Below are positions 34,078 to 42,905 of a DNA stretch of 64,000 nucleotides, piece after piece. How positions within the stretch are numbered: the first letter of the stretch is position 1; every line of letters starts with the position of its first letter. The notes beneath the pieces are model-generated. The model was given only the letters and a program-made list of their open reading frames with translations, was not told the DNA's origin and searched no databases. Both the position numbers and the translations under genes were made by a program. This stretch comes from Bradyrhizobium prioriisuperbiae. GTDB lineage: Bacteria; Pseudomonadota; Alphaproteobacteria; Rhizobiales; Xanthobacteraceae. The stretch spans positions 8,792,501 through 8,856,500 of the forward strand of contig NZ_CP135921.1 of assembly GCF_032397745.1 (NCBI RefSeq), read 5' to 3'.

Positions 34078-35316
34078 TCAGTATTGACCGAGCGGAGTCA
34101 AACCGAGAGCCTGCTGGCCATACATGGTCCCGACGGCGTCCCAGTTCATGCTGATGTGCCGCCCGACGGCATTAGCATCGCGCCAGGCCCTCTGAACGGG
34201 ATTGCTCAAGTCAAGCCCCAAGCCTCCGGTCGACGCGTTCAAGGCCTCGCTGGCCCGGATAGCGAGCGACACCGCAAAGGCCTGCCCGCGGCGGCTCTTG
34301 ATGCGATCCTCGATTGTGACCTCCGTCCGATCATGAACCGTCGCCGTGCGATCGCGGAGATCGCGCAGCAGGATTTCGCGCGCCGCATCGGTGCAGGCCG
34401 CAGCATCCGCCACCCGCAGCTGAATGGTCGGAAATTCTGCCATGCGGTTGTTGCTGCCGGCCACCGCGCCGCGGGTGACCCGGCGGCTGGTCACGGCGAG
34501 ATAATCATCAAGCGCCCCGGCCGAGGTCCCCACCGCAACCGACGCGAGGCATGACGGGATGGCGCACAACATCGGTATCGCGAACGAAGGATTTTCTGCG
34601 TAAAGCGCGGCTCCGGGGGTCTGGCCCGACGTCGTCTGCGGAAAGGTCAGACTGCGATGCACCGGCACGAACACATTCTCGAGCTGCAACGTCTTGCTGC
34701 CGGTCCCAGCGAGCCCGACGACATCCCAGGAGTCCAAAACCGCGTACTGCGCGGCCGGAACCAGCAGGAATGCCGGTACCATCGCAGCACCTTCGGTCTC
34801 GGCCGGCAGCAATGCCGCACACAAGCCCCAGTCCGCATTTTCGCATCCGCTGGCAAACGACCATCGGCCGGAGATGACATAGCCTCCCTCGGCAATCGAT
34901 GCTTTCGCGGCCGGAGCGTAGGACCCGCACACCAAAGCGTTCGGATTTTGGTCCCAGACATCGTGCTGCGCCTGGCTGGGAAAGGCGGCCACCAGCCACT
35001 GGTGCGCGGACAGCAGTCCTCCGACCCAGGCTGTGGACGCGCATGCCTTTGCGAGTTCGATATTGAGGTCGACGAGCACGTCGAAATCATGCTCATAGCC
35101 GCCGAAGCTGCGCGGCCTGACGATCTCGAAATAACCGATGCCGCGCAGCAACGCGATATTGTCGTCGGGAACCCGCTGCAGCATTTCCGTCGACCGTGCG
35201 TGCGCCTTGATCGCGGGCGCGATGTCGGCCAGCCGCTGCTTCAATTCCCCGAGAGTCGGCCGCGACAGAGAATCGCTGATGCTCTCGTTTCGCGCAATCC
35301 TTGCTGATGCCGCCAT
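34078..35316 (-). CDS. Group D flavin monooxygenase oxygenase component (acyl-CoA dehydrogenase fold)
   Basis: The 412-residue protein has the acyl-CoA-dehydrogenase fold of two-component flavin hydroxylases (HsaA/HpaH-like): KACASTAWVGGLLSAHQW, GGYVISGRWSFASGCENADW, DSWDVVGLAGTGSKTLQLE, and the C-terminal GGLGLDLSNPVQRAWRDANA. It uses reduced flavin supplied by the reductase encoded 55 bases upstream to hydroxylate a substrate, possibly a phenol. Substrate unknown. Confidence 0.85.
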   Translation of the reverse strand: MAASARIARNESISDSLSRPTLGELKQRLADIAPAIKAHARSTEMLQRVPDDNIALLRGIGYFEIVRPRSFGGYEHDFDVLVDLNIELAKACASTAWVGGLLSAHQWLVAAFPSQAQHDVWDQNPNALVCGSYAPAAKASIAEGGYVISGRWSFASGCENADWGLCAALLPAETEGAAMVPAFLLVPAAQYAVLDSWDVVGLAGTGSKTLQLENVFVPVHRSLTFPQTTSGQTPGAALYAENPSFAIPMLCAIPSCLASVAVGTSAGALDDYLAVTSRRVTRGAVAGSNNRMAEFPTIQLRVADAAACTDAAREILLRDLRDRTATVHDRTEVTIEDRIKSRRGQAFAVSLAIRASEALNASTGGLGLDLSNPVQRAWRDANAVGRHISMNWDAVGTMYGQQALGLTPLGQY

Positions 35317-35371
35317 GGGGGTCCTCCGTGACTGTTGTTGTTTCGAGATTTTTCGCCGAGACGCCGGATTC

Positions 35372-35890
35372 TCAGACCGCCGAGCTGTCGACCGGGATCG
35401 ACGAACAATAAGCAGCGTCCTGATAGATCAGCGGATCGATCGGGTCACGGGCATGCACCCGCTCCACCTCTCCGATAAAAATCGAATGCGATCCGAACGG
35501 AATGGCTGCGACTTTCCGGCAGAACATGTTCGCCTGCGCGTTGGTCAGGAACGTTATCCCGTCGGTCGAAATGTCCCACGCCCCCACGCGAAAACGCTGA
35601 TCGGGTGGCATGCCCCCGCTGAATGCTGCCGACAAATTCACCTGCTCACTGCGCAGGACGTTTACGCAGAAACCCCTGGCCAGCAGCAGAATGTCATGAA
35701 GCAGCGTCTTGCGATTGAGACAGACGATGAGGGACGGCGGGTCCATCGACAGCGAGGTAACGGCGGTGACGGTCATGCCGTGCCGCAGCGTTCCTTCCGC
35801 CGATGTGATCACGGTGACGGCGGCGGGCACGCGGCGCATGGCCGTCTTGAAGGCGGTGCTGACGTCCTGAACTTCGGGCACGATCGCCAT
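35372..35890 (-). CDS. Flavin reductase of the two-component monooxygenase
   Basis: The 172-residue protein is of the HpaC/flavin-reductase type: FKTAMRRVPAAVTVITS, GMTVTAVTSLSMDPPSLIV and FCVNVLRSEQVNLSAAFSG. It supplies FMNH2 or FADH2 to the oxygenase component. The ATG at 35890 follows GGGGGAAA. It is the first gene of the operon, whose promoter overlaps a strong palindrome. Confidence 0.9.
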   Translation of the reverse strand: MAIVPEVQDVSTAFKTAMRRVPAAVTVITSAEGTLRHGMTVTAVTSLSMDPPSLIVCLNRKTLLHDILLLARGFCVNVLRSEQVNLSAAFSGGMPPDQRFRVGAWDISTDGITFLTNAQANMFCRKVAAIPFGSHSIFIGEVERVHARDPIDPLIYQDAAYCSSIPVDSSAV

Positions 35891-35924
35891 GATTTTCCCC
35901 CGACATCGTCGTTCTTGTGTTTGA

Positions 35925-35954
35925 ATATTATTTGCAAATGCAAATAATTGTCAA
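35925..35954 (-). promoter_or_regulatory. Near-consensus promoter with a palindrome filling its spacer
   Basis: On the minus strand, TTGACA (35954-35949) and TAATAT (35930-35925) are 18 bases apart. Two 10-base arms, ATTATTTGCA and TGCAAATAAT, separated by two bases (35927-35948) occupy the spacer. This is an excellent repressor site, probably for the MarR protein encoded at 33488. Confidence 0.75.
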
Positions 35955-36111
35955 GCGTGGCTTGAGACAGCCGCGCGCGGCCACGCCGCGGCGGCGACCT
36001 CAACCCGTTGCAATTACTTGCAAAATCAAAAGATTTAAGGAGACAGGACGCAGCGTGAAAGACCGCTCAAGGCTCGAAGGCGCTTGGCATCAGGACGACA
36101 GGACTCGGTCT

Positions 36112-36188
36112 GTAGCCAGCATGCGCGAAGCGACATGCGGGAGCAGCGTTCAAAGGGTCCGGGGGTTCGCTTCGCTCACCCTGGCTAC
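36112..36188. repeat. Dispersed palindromic repeat (second GTAGCC-bounded copy)
   Basis: This inverted repeat is bounded by GTAGCC and GGCTAC. Its inner arms (GCGCGAAGCGACATGCGGG against GGTTCGCTTCGCTCACCC) resemble those of the copy at 29856. The rest of the 35955-36206 gap shows no gene. Confidence 0.7.
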
Positions 36189-36206
36189 GGATGGTCGATA
36201 CCAGCG

Positions 36207-36788
36207 TCAGGCGCCGATCGCCTCGACCAAGGCTGCGGTGACGAGATCGATCGACTGCAAGCCATCGACACTCGTGAGCAGCCCCCTGTTGCTGTAGTAG
36301 TCAATCAAGGGGCGCGTCTGATCGCCATAAGCGGTCAGGCGGACGCTGAGCGCGTCCTGGGTGTCGTCCTTTCTGACCGGAAGACCATTGGCCTTCGCTT
36401 CGGCCGCACGCCGCAGCACGCGATCGAGCAACACCTTCTCATCGACCTTGATCTCCAGTACGCGGTGTAGCTCGTGAGCATTGATCGCCAGAACGCCGTC
36501 AAGCGCCTCGGCCCGTCCCACCGTGCGCGGGAAACCGTCGAGGATGAATCCATCCGCCGCATCGGGCTGCTCGATCCGCTCGACAATCACGGCCACGACG
36601 ACGTCATCGGGAACAAGCTCGCCCCGCTTCATGATGTCATCCGCCTTGTGGCCGATCGGCGTGCCGGCGGCGACCGCGGCGCGCAGCATGTCGCCGGTCG
36701 ACAATTGGGGAATGGCGAACCGCTCGGACAACCGCTCCGCCTGAGTTCCTTTCCCCGCCCCCGGCGGCCCCAGCAATACGATCCGCAT
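36207..36788 (-). CDS. adk: Adenylate kinase, short-LID type
   Basis: The 193-residue protein has the P-loop GPPGAGKGTQ (7-16), the NMP-binding segments STGDMLRAAVAAG and GFILDGFPRTVGRAEAL, and RKDD-D-R residues (near 140-155) in a reduced LID of about a dozen residues. Short-form adenylate kinases are usual in this group. It is surrounded by repeat-bearing intergenic DNA and not by ribosomal-protein genes, so it may be a second copy rather than the housekeeping gene. Confidence 0.9.
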   Translation of the reverse strand: MRIVLLGPPGAGKGTQAERLSERFAIPQLSTGDMLRAAVAAGTPIGHKADDIMKRGELVPDDVVVAVIVERIEQPDAADGFILDGFPRTVGRAEALDGVLAINAHELHRVLEIKVDEKVLLDRVLRRAAEAKANGLPVRKDDTQDALSVRLTAYGDQTRPLIDYYSNRGLLTSVDGLQSIDLVTAALVEAIGA

Positions 36789-36860
36789 CCTGTTCTCCCC
36801 TCGAACCGATTGTCCCGATGTCAGCCTATGCCATCGCGCCGTGGACGCAATGCATCAGTC

Positions 36861-36937
36861 CTAGTGCCCCGCATCCGAAGCTCGTGATACATCGCAGCAC
36901 TCTCTGACACGAACTTCGGATGCATCAGGGGCACTAG
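36861..36937. repeat. CTAG-bounded palindromic element, copy 1
   Basis: This roughly 77-base element starts CTAGTGCCCC and ends GGGGCACTAG. The arms GCATCCGAAGCTCGTG and CACGAACTTCGGATGC pair across an inner loop. It resembles a miniature palindromic mobile element (MITE-like). Confidence 0.7.
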
Positions 36938-36950
36938 CAAATCTATGATT

Positions 36951-37029
36951 CTAGTGCCGCTTCTCGATCTGAAGTCCCTGGGACGAGTTTGCAGCAAGTG
37001 GTGCAGGGACTTCAGATCGGCGGTACTAG
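36951..37029. repeat. CTAG-bounded palindromic element, copy 2
   Basis: This roughly 79-base element starts CTAGTGCCGC and ends GCGGTACTAG, with arms GATCTGAAGTCCCTG and CAGGGACTTCAGATC. It lies 14 bases from copy 1, and its last bases provide the stop codon of the alpha/beta hydrolase gene. Confidence 0.7.
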
Positions 37030-37952
37030 TCCCTGAGAAGGAACCGCGTCACCACATCGATCTGATCCGCCGCCATCAGCGGCGGCACATGGCCGCAATC
37101 GTCGAAGCTGAACACACTGGTGTGCCGGTTGCGCTTCTTCATTTCCTGGGTCAGATCGAACGAGAGCAGATCCGAATGCGCGCCGTGCAGCACCAGCACC
37201 GACCCGCCGACCGCTTCCCAGTAGTTCCACAGATTGAGCGGATAGAACCAGGTCGAGCGGAATGCCGTGGCGATCGCCGGGTCGCACAACATCCGGTAAC
37301 GCTGCTCCCCGTCGTCCCGCAACACGCTATGCTCGGCGAGATGGCGCCAGTGCGCGTCAGCGAGCGCGCCATAGGGCGCCAGCACGTTCCGCAAATAAGC
37401 TTCCGCCTCGTCAATGGTGGCGAACGACGACGGCATGCTGCCGATGTATTGACCGATCCGCTTCAGTCCGGTCGCCGACACATACGGGCCGATGTCATTG
37501 ATCACCAGCCTGCGCACCATGCTGCCGGAGAAGCCGGCCATGATCATGCCGATCATCCCGCCCAGCGACGTGCCGACCCAATCCACCTCGCTGACGCCAA
37601 GGCGAGCGATCAGCGCATTCATATCCGCGCAATATTGCGGCAGCGCATAATCGTCGGAATTGGCAAGCCAGCCGCTGCGGCCACGCCCCGGCAGATCCGG
37701 ACAGATCACGCGCCGCCCGGCGGCCGCCAGGCTCCGGGCGAGATAATCGAAGTCCCGCCCCTGCCGGGTCAGGCCGTGGACACAGATGATCGGCCTGGCA
37801 TCATCGAGCGGCCCCCAGTCGGTGTAGGCGAGATCGTGAAAACCTTTGGGCGATAGACCATGCAGCCTGCCGACGCGGTGCGCCGGGGCGGGAGTTTCAG
37901 GGTCGATTGCACGCACAGCCACACTCATAGCAGTATCAGCGTCTTGACTCAT
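37026..37952 (-). CDS. Alpha/beta hydrolase
   Basis: The 308-residue protein has a nucleophile elbow GTSLGGMIG, an oxyanion region VHGLTRQGRDF and a C-terminal histidine in DDCGHVPPL, a complete Ser-Asp-His hydrolase set. The ATG at 37952 follows GAGAG, 10 bases after the CoA-transferase gene. It closes the PHA operon and could be an intracellular hydroxyalkanoate depolymerase, thioesterase or lactonase. Its stop codon lies in the end of a CTAG-bounded repeat. Confidence 0.8.
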   Translation of the reverse strand: MSQDADTAMSVAVRAIDPETPAPAHRVGRLHGLSPKGFHDLAYTDWGPLDDARPIICVHGLTRQGRDFDYLARSLAAAGRRVICPDLPGRGRSGWLANSDDYALPQYCADMNALIARLGVSEVDWVGTSLGGMIGMIMAGFSGSMVRRLVINDIGPYVSATGLKRIGQYIGSMPSSFATIDEAEAYLRNVLAPYGALADAHWRHLAEHSVLRDDGEQRYRMLCDPAIATAFRSTWFYPLNLWNYWEAVGGSVLVLHGAHSDLLSFDLTQEMKKRNRHTSVFSFDDCGHVPPLMAADQIDVVTRFLLRD

Positions 37953-37962
37953 CGCTCTCTCG

Positions 37963-39912
37963 TCAGGCGGGGATGGCCCGCCGATGGGCATCGGCGAAAC
38001 CCTGGGCCTCGGCTTGGGTTTCGAAAATATGCGGCGCGACATGACGATCAGCCAGGCCTTCGCCCAGCTTCAGGCGCATGAAAGCGCTGGTGGTGTAGCG
38101 CGACGCCGAGCTGTAATAGCGCTTCTCCAGATAGGCGATCATGGAGAAATACGTGTCGCTGACAATCGGGTCGAGGTAGAAGCCGTCATAGTTGGCGACC
38201 AGTGCCACCGGCTTGCCGACGCTCTGGCACAGACGCTCGACCTCGCGCCGCACCAGGTCGACGTCATCGAAGGTCTTGACCTCGAAGCCTTCGAAATTGA
38301 CGAACATGGTGTTGCGCTCGGTATCGTAGCTCAGTCGGTCAGCCAGGCTGCGGCCCAGCAGGGCATGCATCAGGCCCATCGGGCCGTCGCGGAAGATGCG
38401 CGCATCCATGGGCCGCACGTTGCGAATCAACGGCTTGAAGTCCATCTGCCCCAGAATATCCCGCTCGATATCGATCCCCGGCGCGACCTCGATCAGTTCG
38501 ACGCCGGCGGGCGTCCGTTGCAACACGCAGCGCTCCGTGACGTAGTACACCGGCTGGCCGATCTCGGCCGCGTAATCGCCGCTGAATGTTACCTGCTCCA
38601 CCTTGTCGATGAACTTCTTCGAGGAGCCTTCGCGCAGAATGTGAACGGCGCCGTCTTCGATCGCGATTTTCAGGCCGCCGCAGGTAAAGGTGCCGGCGAA
38701 TACCAGTTTCTTGGCGCTTTGGGAAATATTGATGAAACCGCCAGCGCCTGCGAGCCGTGGCCCGAAGCGGCTGACATTGACATTGCCGGCGGCGTCCGAC
38801 TGCGCCATGCCCAGGCAGGCTAGATCGAGCCCGCCGCCATCATAGAAATCGAACTGCTGGTTCTGGTGAATCACCGCATCCGGATTGAGCGCGGTGCCGA
38901 AATTCAGGCCGCCTTGCGGCATGCCGCCGATGATGCCCGGCTCCGCAGTCAGGGTCAGGTATTTCAGCATATGCTCTTCGGTCGCGACCGCGGCAACGCT
39001 TTCCGGCATGCCTATGCCGAGATTGATCACCCCGCCGGGCGGCAGCTCGAACGCGCAGCGGCGTGCAATGACCTTGCGTTCGTCCAACTCGAGCGGCTGA
39101 ACGCGATCCATCGGCACCCGCTGCCGCCCCGAAAAAGCATGGCTGTATCCGGTGCCATAGGTCTGCACATGGTTCTCGGGCTCAGCCACCACGACGCAGT
39201 CGACCAGGATGCCGGGGATCTGCACCTCGCGGGGATTCAGGGAATTGGCGGCTGCGATCCGCTCCACCTGGACGATGACAAAGCCGCCGGAATTCTTCGC
39301 CGCCATCGCCATGGCGAGATTATCCAGGGTCAGCGCTTCCCGCTCCATGGTGATATTGCCGGCGGGATCGGCGGTGGTGCCGCGCAGCAGCGCGACATTG
39401 ATCGGGAACGCCTTGTAACGCAGCCATTCCTCGCCATTGATCTGCAGCAGCTCGACCAGATCTTCGGTGGTCGCTTCATTCAGCTTGCCACCCTCCAGCC
39501 GCGGATCGACGAACGTGCGCAAGCCCACCTTGGAAATGGTGCCGGGACCGCGTGCGGCGATGCTGCGGTACAAATGCGAGATGCAGCCGAGCGGCAGATT
39601 GTAGGCCTCGATGCGATTGGAGAGCGCGAGTTCGCCGAGTTTCGGCACCAGCGCCCAATGGCCGCCGATCACGCGTTTCAGCATGCCGTCCTGGGCCAGG
39701 CGATTGAGCCCCCGCTCCTTGGAATCGCCCGGCGCGGCCGCAAACATCAGCGTCAGCGCAGCCGGATGGCGATTCTCGCGGTAACGTTTGGCCAATGCGA
39801 TCAGCAGTTCGTCCGGTGTCCCCACACCGACAAAGCCGGACGTACAGACGGTGTCGCGATCCCTGACAATGGCGACGGCTTCATCGGCCGAAACGATCTT
39901 GTTTTTCATCAT
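37963..39912 (-). CDS. Fused acyl-CoA:carboxylate CoA-transferase (propionate CoA-transferase type)
   Basis: The 649-residue protein fuses alpha (about 1-280) and beta (about 280-520) CoA-transferase domains. The catalytic glutamate is E324 in TAEPGIIGG; family members carry a glutamate in this position of the glycine-rich segment. The extra C-terminal 100 residues are less familiar. It begins 7 bases after phaC. It would activate hydroxyacids to CoA esters for polymerisation, or recycle CoA from the polymer pathway. Either role fits the gene order. Confidence 0.88.
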   Translation of the reverse strand: MMKNKIVSADEAVAIVRDRDTVCTSGFVGVGTPDELLIALAKRYRENRHPAALTLMFAAAPGDSKERGLNRLAQDGMLKRVIGGHWALVPKLGELALSNRIEAYNLPLGCISHLYRSIAARGPGTISKVGLRTFVDPRLEGGKLNEATTEDLVELLQINGEEWLRYKAFPINVALLRGTTADPAGNITMEREALTLDNLAMAMAAKNSGGFVIVQVERIAAANSLNPREVQIPGILVDCVVVAEPENHVQTYGTGYSHAFSGRQRVPMDRVQPLELDERKVIARRCAFELPPGGVINLGIGMPESVAAVATEEHMLKYLTLTAEPGIIGGMPQGGLNFGTALNPDAVIHQNQQFDFYDGGGLDLACLGMAQSDAAGNVNVSRFGPRLAGAGGFINISQSAKKLVFAGTFTCGGLKIAIEDGAVHILREGSSKKFIDKVEQVTFSGDYAAEIGQPVYYVTERCVLQRTPAGVELIEVAPGIDIERDILGQMDFKPLIRNVRPMDARIFRDGPMGLMHALLGRSLADRLSYDTERNTMFVNFEGFEVKTFDDVDLVRREVERLCQSVGKPVALVANYDGFYLDPIVSDTYFSMIAYLEKRYYSSASRYTTSAFMRLKLGEGLADRHVAPHIFETQAEAQGFADAHRRAIPA

Positions 39913-39919
39913 CGCGATA

Positions 39920-41017
39920 TCAATCCCGCGCTGCCAGCCACCCGGAAATGTCCTTGCTCAAGACCCCCTGTGACTTGCTGGAGACGAACAGGCCGACATG
40001 ACCGCCCGGCAATGGAATTTCGGAATAGTCTCCACCGCCGACATGACCGCGCAGCGCCTGGGAGCAAGTCGGCGGGATGATGTGATCGTTGAGCGCGTAC
40101 ACGTTCAGTACCGAGGCCGAAATCGCCCCGAGGTCGACGCGGCGGCCGGACATCTCAAACTCGCCCTTGACCAGCTTGTTGTCCTGATAGAGATCCTTTA
40201 GCCACTGCTTGGCGGCTTCGCCCGGATGGGCGGGCCGGTCGGCGAGCCATTTTTCCATGCGCAGGAAGTTCATCAGCTTGGCTTCGTCATCGACGACATC
40301 CAGCAGGTCGACATTGTATTTGGTCAGCGACCGCATCGGCGTCATCATCGAGAACACCGAGCTCATGAACTCGCCGGGAAGCCCGCCATAGGTGTCCACC
40401 AGCTTGTCGACATCGGCGCTGCTGAGGCTCCGGGTCCAGACATTAAGGAAGCCATGGTGGATTGCCGGATCGTCGCGATCGGCATGAAAGTCGATCGGCG
40501 TGATGGTGAGAACGAGATTTTTGACCTTGTCGGGATGCAGTGCCGCATAACATGTCATGAACACGCCGCCCTCGCAGATGCCGAGCAGCGTGATCTTGTC
40601 ATGGCCGGTCTCGCGGCACACCCGCTCCACCGCCGCATGGATATAGTCGTCGACATAATCGTCGATGGTAAGCCAGCGCTCGGTCCGGTTCGGCTGGCCC
40701 CAATCGACCAGCCACAGATCGAGCCCCTGCGACAGCAGGCTGCGCACCAGCGAGCGATCCGGCTGCAGGTCCGCCATGGTGTAGCGACCGATCAGGCCGT
40801 AGGCGACCAGCACCGGCGTTTTGACCGCCTGCGGCGCGATCGGCTCGTAACGAAACAGCTCCACCTTGTCGCGGCGCATCACCAGCTTCTTGGGCGTGGC
40901 GCCGACATCGACATCCTCGTCCTTGATCTCGGACAACAGTTTGGTCGCCTTCAGCATCTTGTCGGCGAATTCGGAAAATTCGCGCGCGCTGCGCTCCACC
41001 GTCCCCTCGTTGCTCAC
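39920..41017 (-). CDS. phaC: Class III PHA synthase catalytic subunit PhaC
   Basis: The 365-residue protein has the lipase-like box GICEGG with C148 as nucleophile, D311 in ALNDH, and H340 in PGGHVG, a full catalytic triad. Length and alignment to the short class III synthases (about 355 residues) are good. Its start overlaps the phaE stop (ATGA). It polymerises (R)-hydroxyacyl-CoA into polyhydroxyalkanoate granules. Confidence 0.92.
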   Translation of the reverse strand: MSNEGTVERSAREFSEFADKMLKATKLLSEIKDEDVDVGATPKKLVMRRDKVELFRYEPIAPQAVKTPVLVAYGLIGRYTMADLQPDRSLVRSLLSQGLDLWLVDWGQPNRTERWLTIDDYVDDYIHAAVERVCRETGHDKITLLGICEGGVFMTCYAALHPDKVKNLVLTITPIDFHADRDDPAIHHGFLNVWTRSLSSADVDKLVDTYGGLPGEFMSSVFSMMTPMRSLTKYNVDLLDVVDDEAKLMNFLRMEKWLADRPAHPGEAAKQWLKDLYQDNKLVKGEFEMSGRRVDLGAISASVLNVYALNDHIIPPTCSQALRGHVGGGDYSEIPLPGGHVGLFVSSKSQGVLSKDISGWLAARD

Positions 41018-41676
41018 GATGCGGCTCCCTTCTCGCTGTTCGCGTCGACCCGGCGTGCCAAAGCCCGCACTTCGCGCCGCAACTCGGTGAGCTGACGCGT
41101 GACGTCGTCGAAGTCGCTCTGGGTCGGCAGTCCGAAAATCCTGGCGATGGTTTCGTTGATCTCGGTTTGCCGTGCGCGAAATTCGGTCGCGGACTGCAGT
41201 AGTTCTTTCTGGGCGCTGAGAAAATCATCCGAGCGCTGGTTGCGGATCATCTCGTCATTGGCAAGGGCATTCCAGGCGCCGAGGCGGTCGCGCCAGCCAT
41301 CGGCGGGTTCCCCGCCCTTGGCGCCCGATGCCGCGTACTGCTCGGCCGCGCGTATCCAGGGACGCGAGGCGATCACATTGTAAGCGGCGAGCTTGCGCTG
41401 CATCTCGCTCCAGGCCGCGAAGGTGCCGGCGAGCTTGCGGTCGAAATCCATCACGTCGGCGAGCCGCGGCCCCTGCGCCAGGCGCTCGATCGCCTCGCCC
41501 AGGTCATTGCCGGCGCCGGAGCGGCTTTCCGCCGCGCGGGTCATGATGAACGGCAGCACCGATTTCGACCAGGCGTCGCCCATCTGGGTCGAGGCTCCGG
41601 CCATCGATTTCCAGAATTCGCCCCACTGCGCGGTGGTCTGCGCGATGGCGTCAATGCGGTCGTCGCCCTCGCTCAT
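41014..41676 (-). CDS. phaE: Class III PHA synthase subunit PhaE
   Basis: The 220-residue protein opens with a tryptophan-containing helix (TTAQWGEFWKSMAGAS) and ends in a charged helical region (VTRQLTELRREVRALARRVDAN), as in PhaE accessory subunits. It is short for the family (usually 300-360), but it overlaps phaC and fits its role. Its start overlaps the alcohol dehydrogenase stop by 4 bases. Confidence 0.82.
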   Translation of the reverse strand: MSEGDDRIDAIAQTTAQWGEFWKSMAGASTQMGDAWSKSVLPFIMTRAAESRSGAGNDLGEAIERLAQGPRLADVMDFDRKLAGTFAAWSEMQRKLAAYNVIASRPWIRAAEQYAASGAKGGEPADGWRDRLGAWNALANDEMIRNQRSDDFLSAQKELLQSATEFRARQTEINETIARIFGLPTQSDFDDVTRQLTELRREVRALARRVDANSEKGAAS

Positions 41677-42863
41677 GGGACCGCCCGCACGGAACGGTTG
41701 CTGCGCTCGTCATAAGCGGCGCTATAGATGGCGTAAGCGTCGTCATAGGTGAGAGGCCGCGGGTTGTTGACCAGCAGCCGGGTCTGTTTCATCGCGTCTT
41801 CCGCCAGCTTCTTCAGATCGTCCTGGCCGATGCCGACGGCGGCGAGCGACACCGGCACATGGCAGTCACGGCCGATCGAGACCATCTCATCAATGAAGAC
41901 CCGCGCGCGGTCGGCCTGCGAGGTGGCGCCCGACCCGGGTTTAACGAGCTCGGCCAGCTCCGCATAAAGCGCCTCCGCCGCCGGCAGGTTGAACTGCAGC
42001 ACATGCGGCAGCACCAGCGCGTTCGACAATCCGTGCGGCACATGGAAAATGGCGCCGATCGGATAGGCCAGTGCATGTACCGCGGCGACGGGAGAGTTGG
42101 CGAAGGCCATTCCCGCCAGCATCGACCCCAGCAGCATCTGCGAGCGGGCCTCGATATCCCGGCCGTTACGGCAGACCTGCCGCACATTGGCCGCCAGCAA
42201 CGTCAGCGCCTGGCGCGCCAACTGGTCGGACATCGGGTTCTTCTTGACCTTACTGGTGTAGGCTTCGATGGCATGCACCATGGCATCAATGCCGGTGGCG
42301 GCGGTGACATTGGCCGGCAGCCCCAGGGTCAACTCCGGATCGAGCACCGCCCAATCCGGAATCAGTTTCGGCGAGACCACGCCCTTCTTCTCTGTCGTCG
42401 GCGTGGTGACGATAGCGATGGGCGTGACTTCCGAACCGGTGCCCGCGGTGGTCGGCGCCAGGATCAGCGGCAGCCGCTGGCCCTTGGCGAGGCCGACACC
42501 ATAAATGTCGTCAAGCCGGTCCGGCGTCTTGGCCAGATAAGCCACGAGTTTGGCGGTGTCGAGTGCGCTGCCACCACCGATCGAGACCACGAGGTCGACC
42601 TTGTTGTCCCGGCACTGCCCAACCGCGGTCTCGATGACATGCGATGGCGGATCAGCCACCACATCTTCGAACACCGTCAGCGAAATCCCGGCTGCGGTGA
42701 TAGCGGCTTCGGCGTCCCTGGTCAGTCCGGCGGCGCGCACGCCCTTGTCGGTCACCAGCATGACGCGTTCAGCGCCATACTGCTGGACGAGGTCGGCGAT
42801 TTTGCGCGAAGCGCCGGCTTCAAACAGAATGTTGGACGGCGACTGGAAGGTGAAAGGCGTCAT
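41673..42863 (-). CDS. Iron-containing alcohol dehydrogenase
   Basis: The 396-residue type III dehydrogenase has the NAD motif GGGSALDTAK and a metal-binding HALAYPIGAIFHVPHGLSNAL segment. Such enzymes oxidise 1,3-propanediol, 1,4-butanediol, 4-hydroxybutyrate or lactaldehyde. Its start-to-stop coupling with phaE (ATGA) suggests it feeds or drains hydroxyacids for PHA synthesis; substrate not determined. Confidence 0.92.
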   Translation of the reverse strand: MTPFTFQSPSNILFEAGASRKIADLVQQYGAERVMLVTDKGVRAAGLTRDAEAAITAAGISLTVFEDVVADPPSHVIETAVGQCRDNKVDLVVSIGGGSALDTAKLVAYLAKTPDRLDDIYGVGLAKGQRLPLILAPTTAGTGSEVTPIAIVTTPTTEKKGVVSPKLIPDWAVLDPELTLGLPANVTAATGIDAMVHAIEAYTSKVKKNPMSDQLARQALTLLAANVRQVCRNGRDIEARSQMLLGSMLAGMAFANSPVAAVHALAYPIGAIFHVPHGLSNALVLPHVLQFNLPAAEALYAELAELVKPGSGATSQADRARVFIDEMVSIGRDCHVPVSLAAVGIGQDDLKKLAEDAMKQTRLLVNNPRPLTYDDAYAIYSAAYDERSNRSVRAVP

Positions 42864-42905
42864 GATGCGTGATCCTGCTGTGGTCTGACAACGTAGGCGA
42901 GCCGG

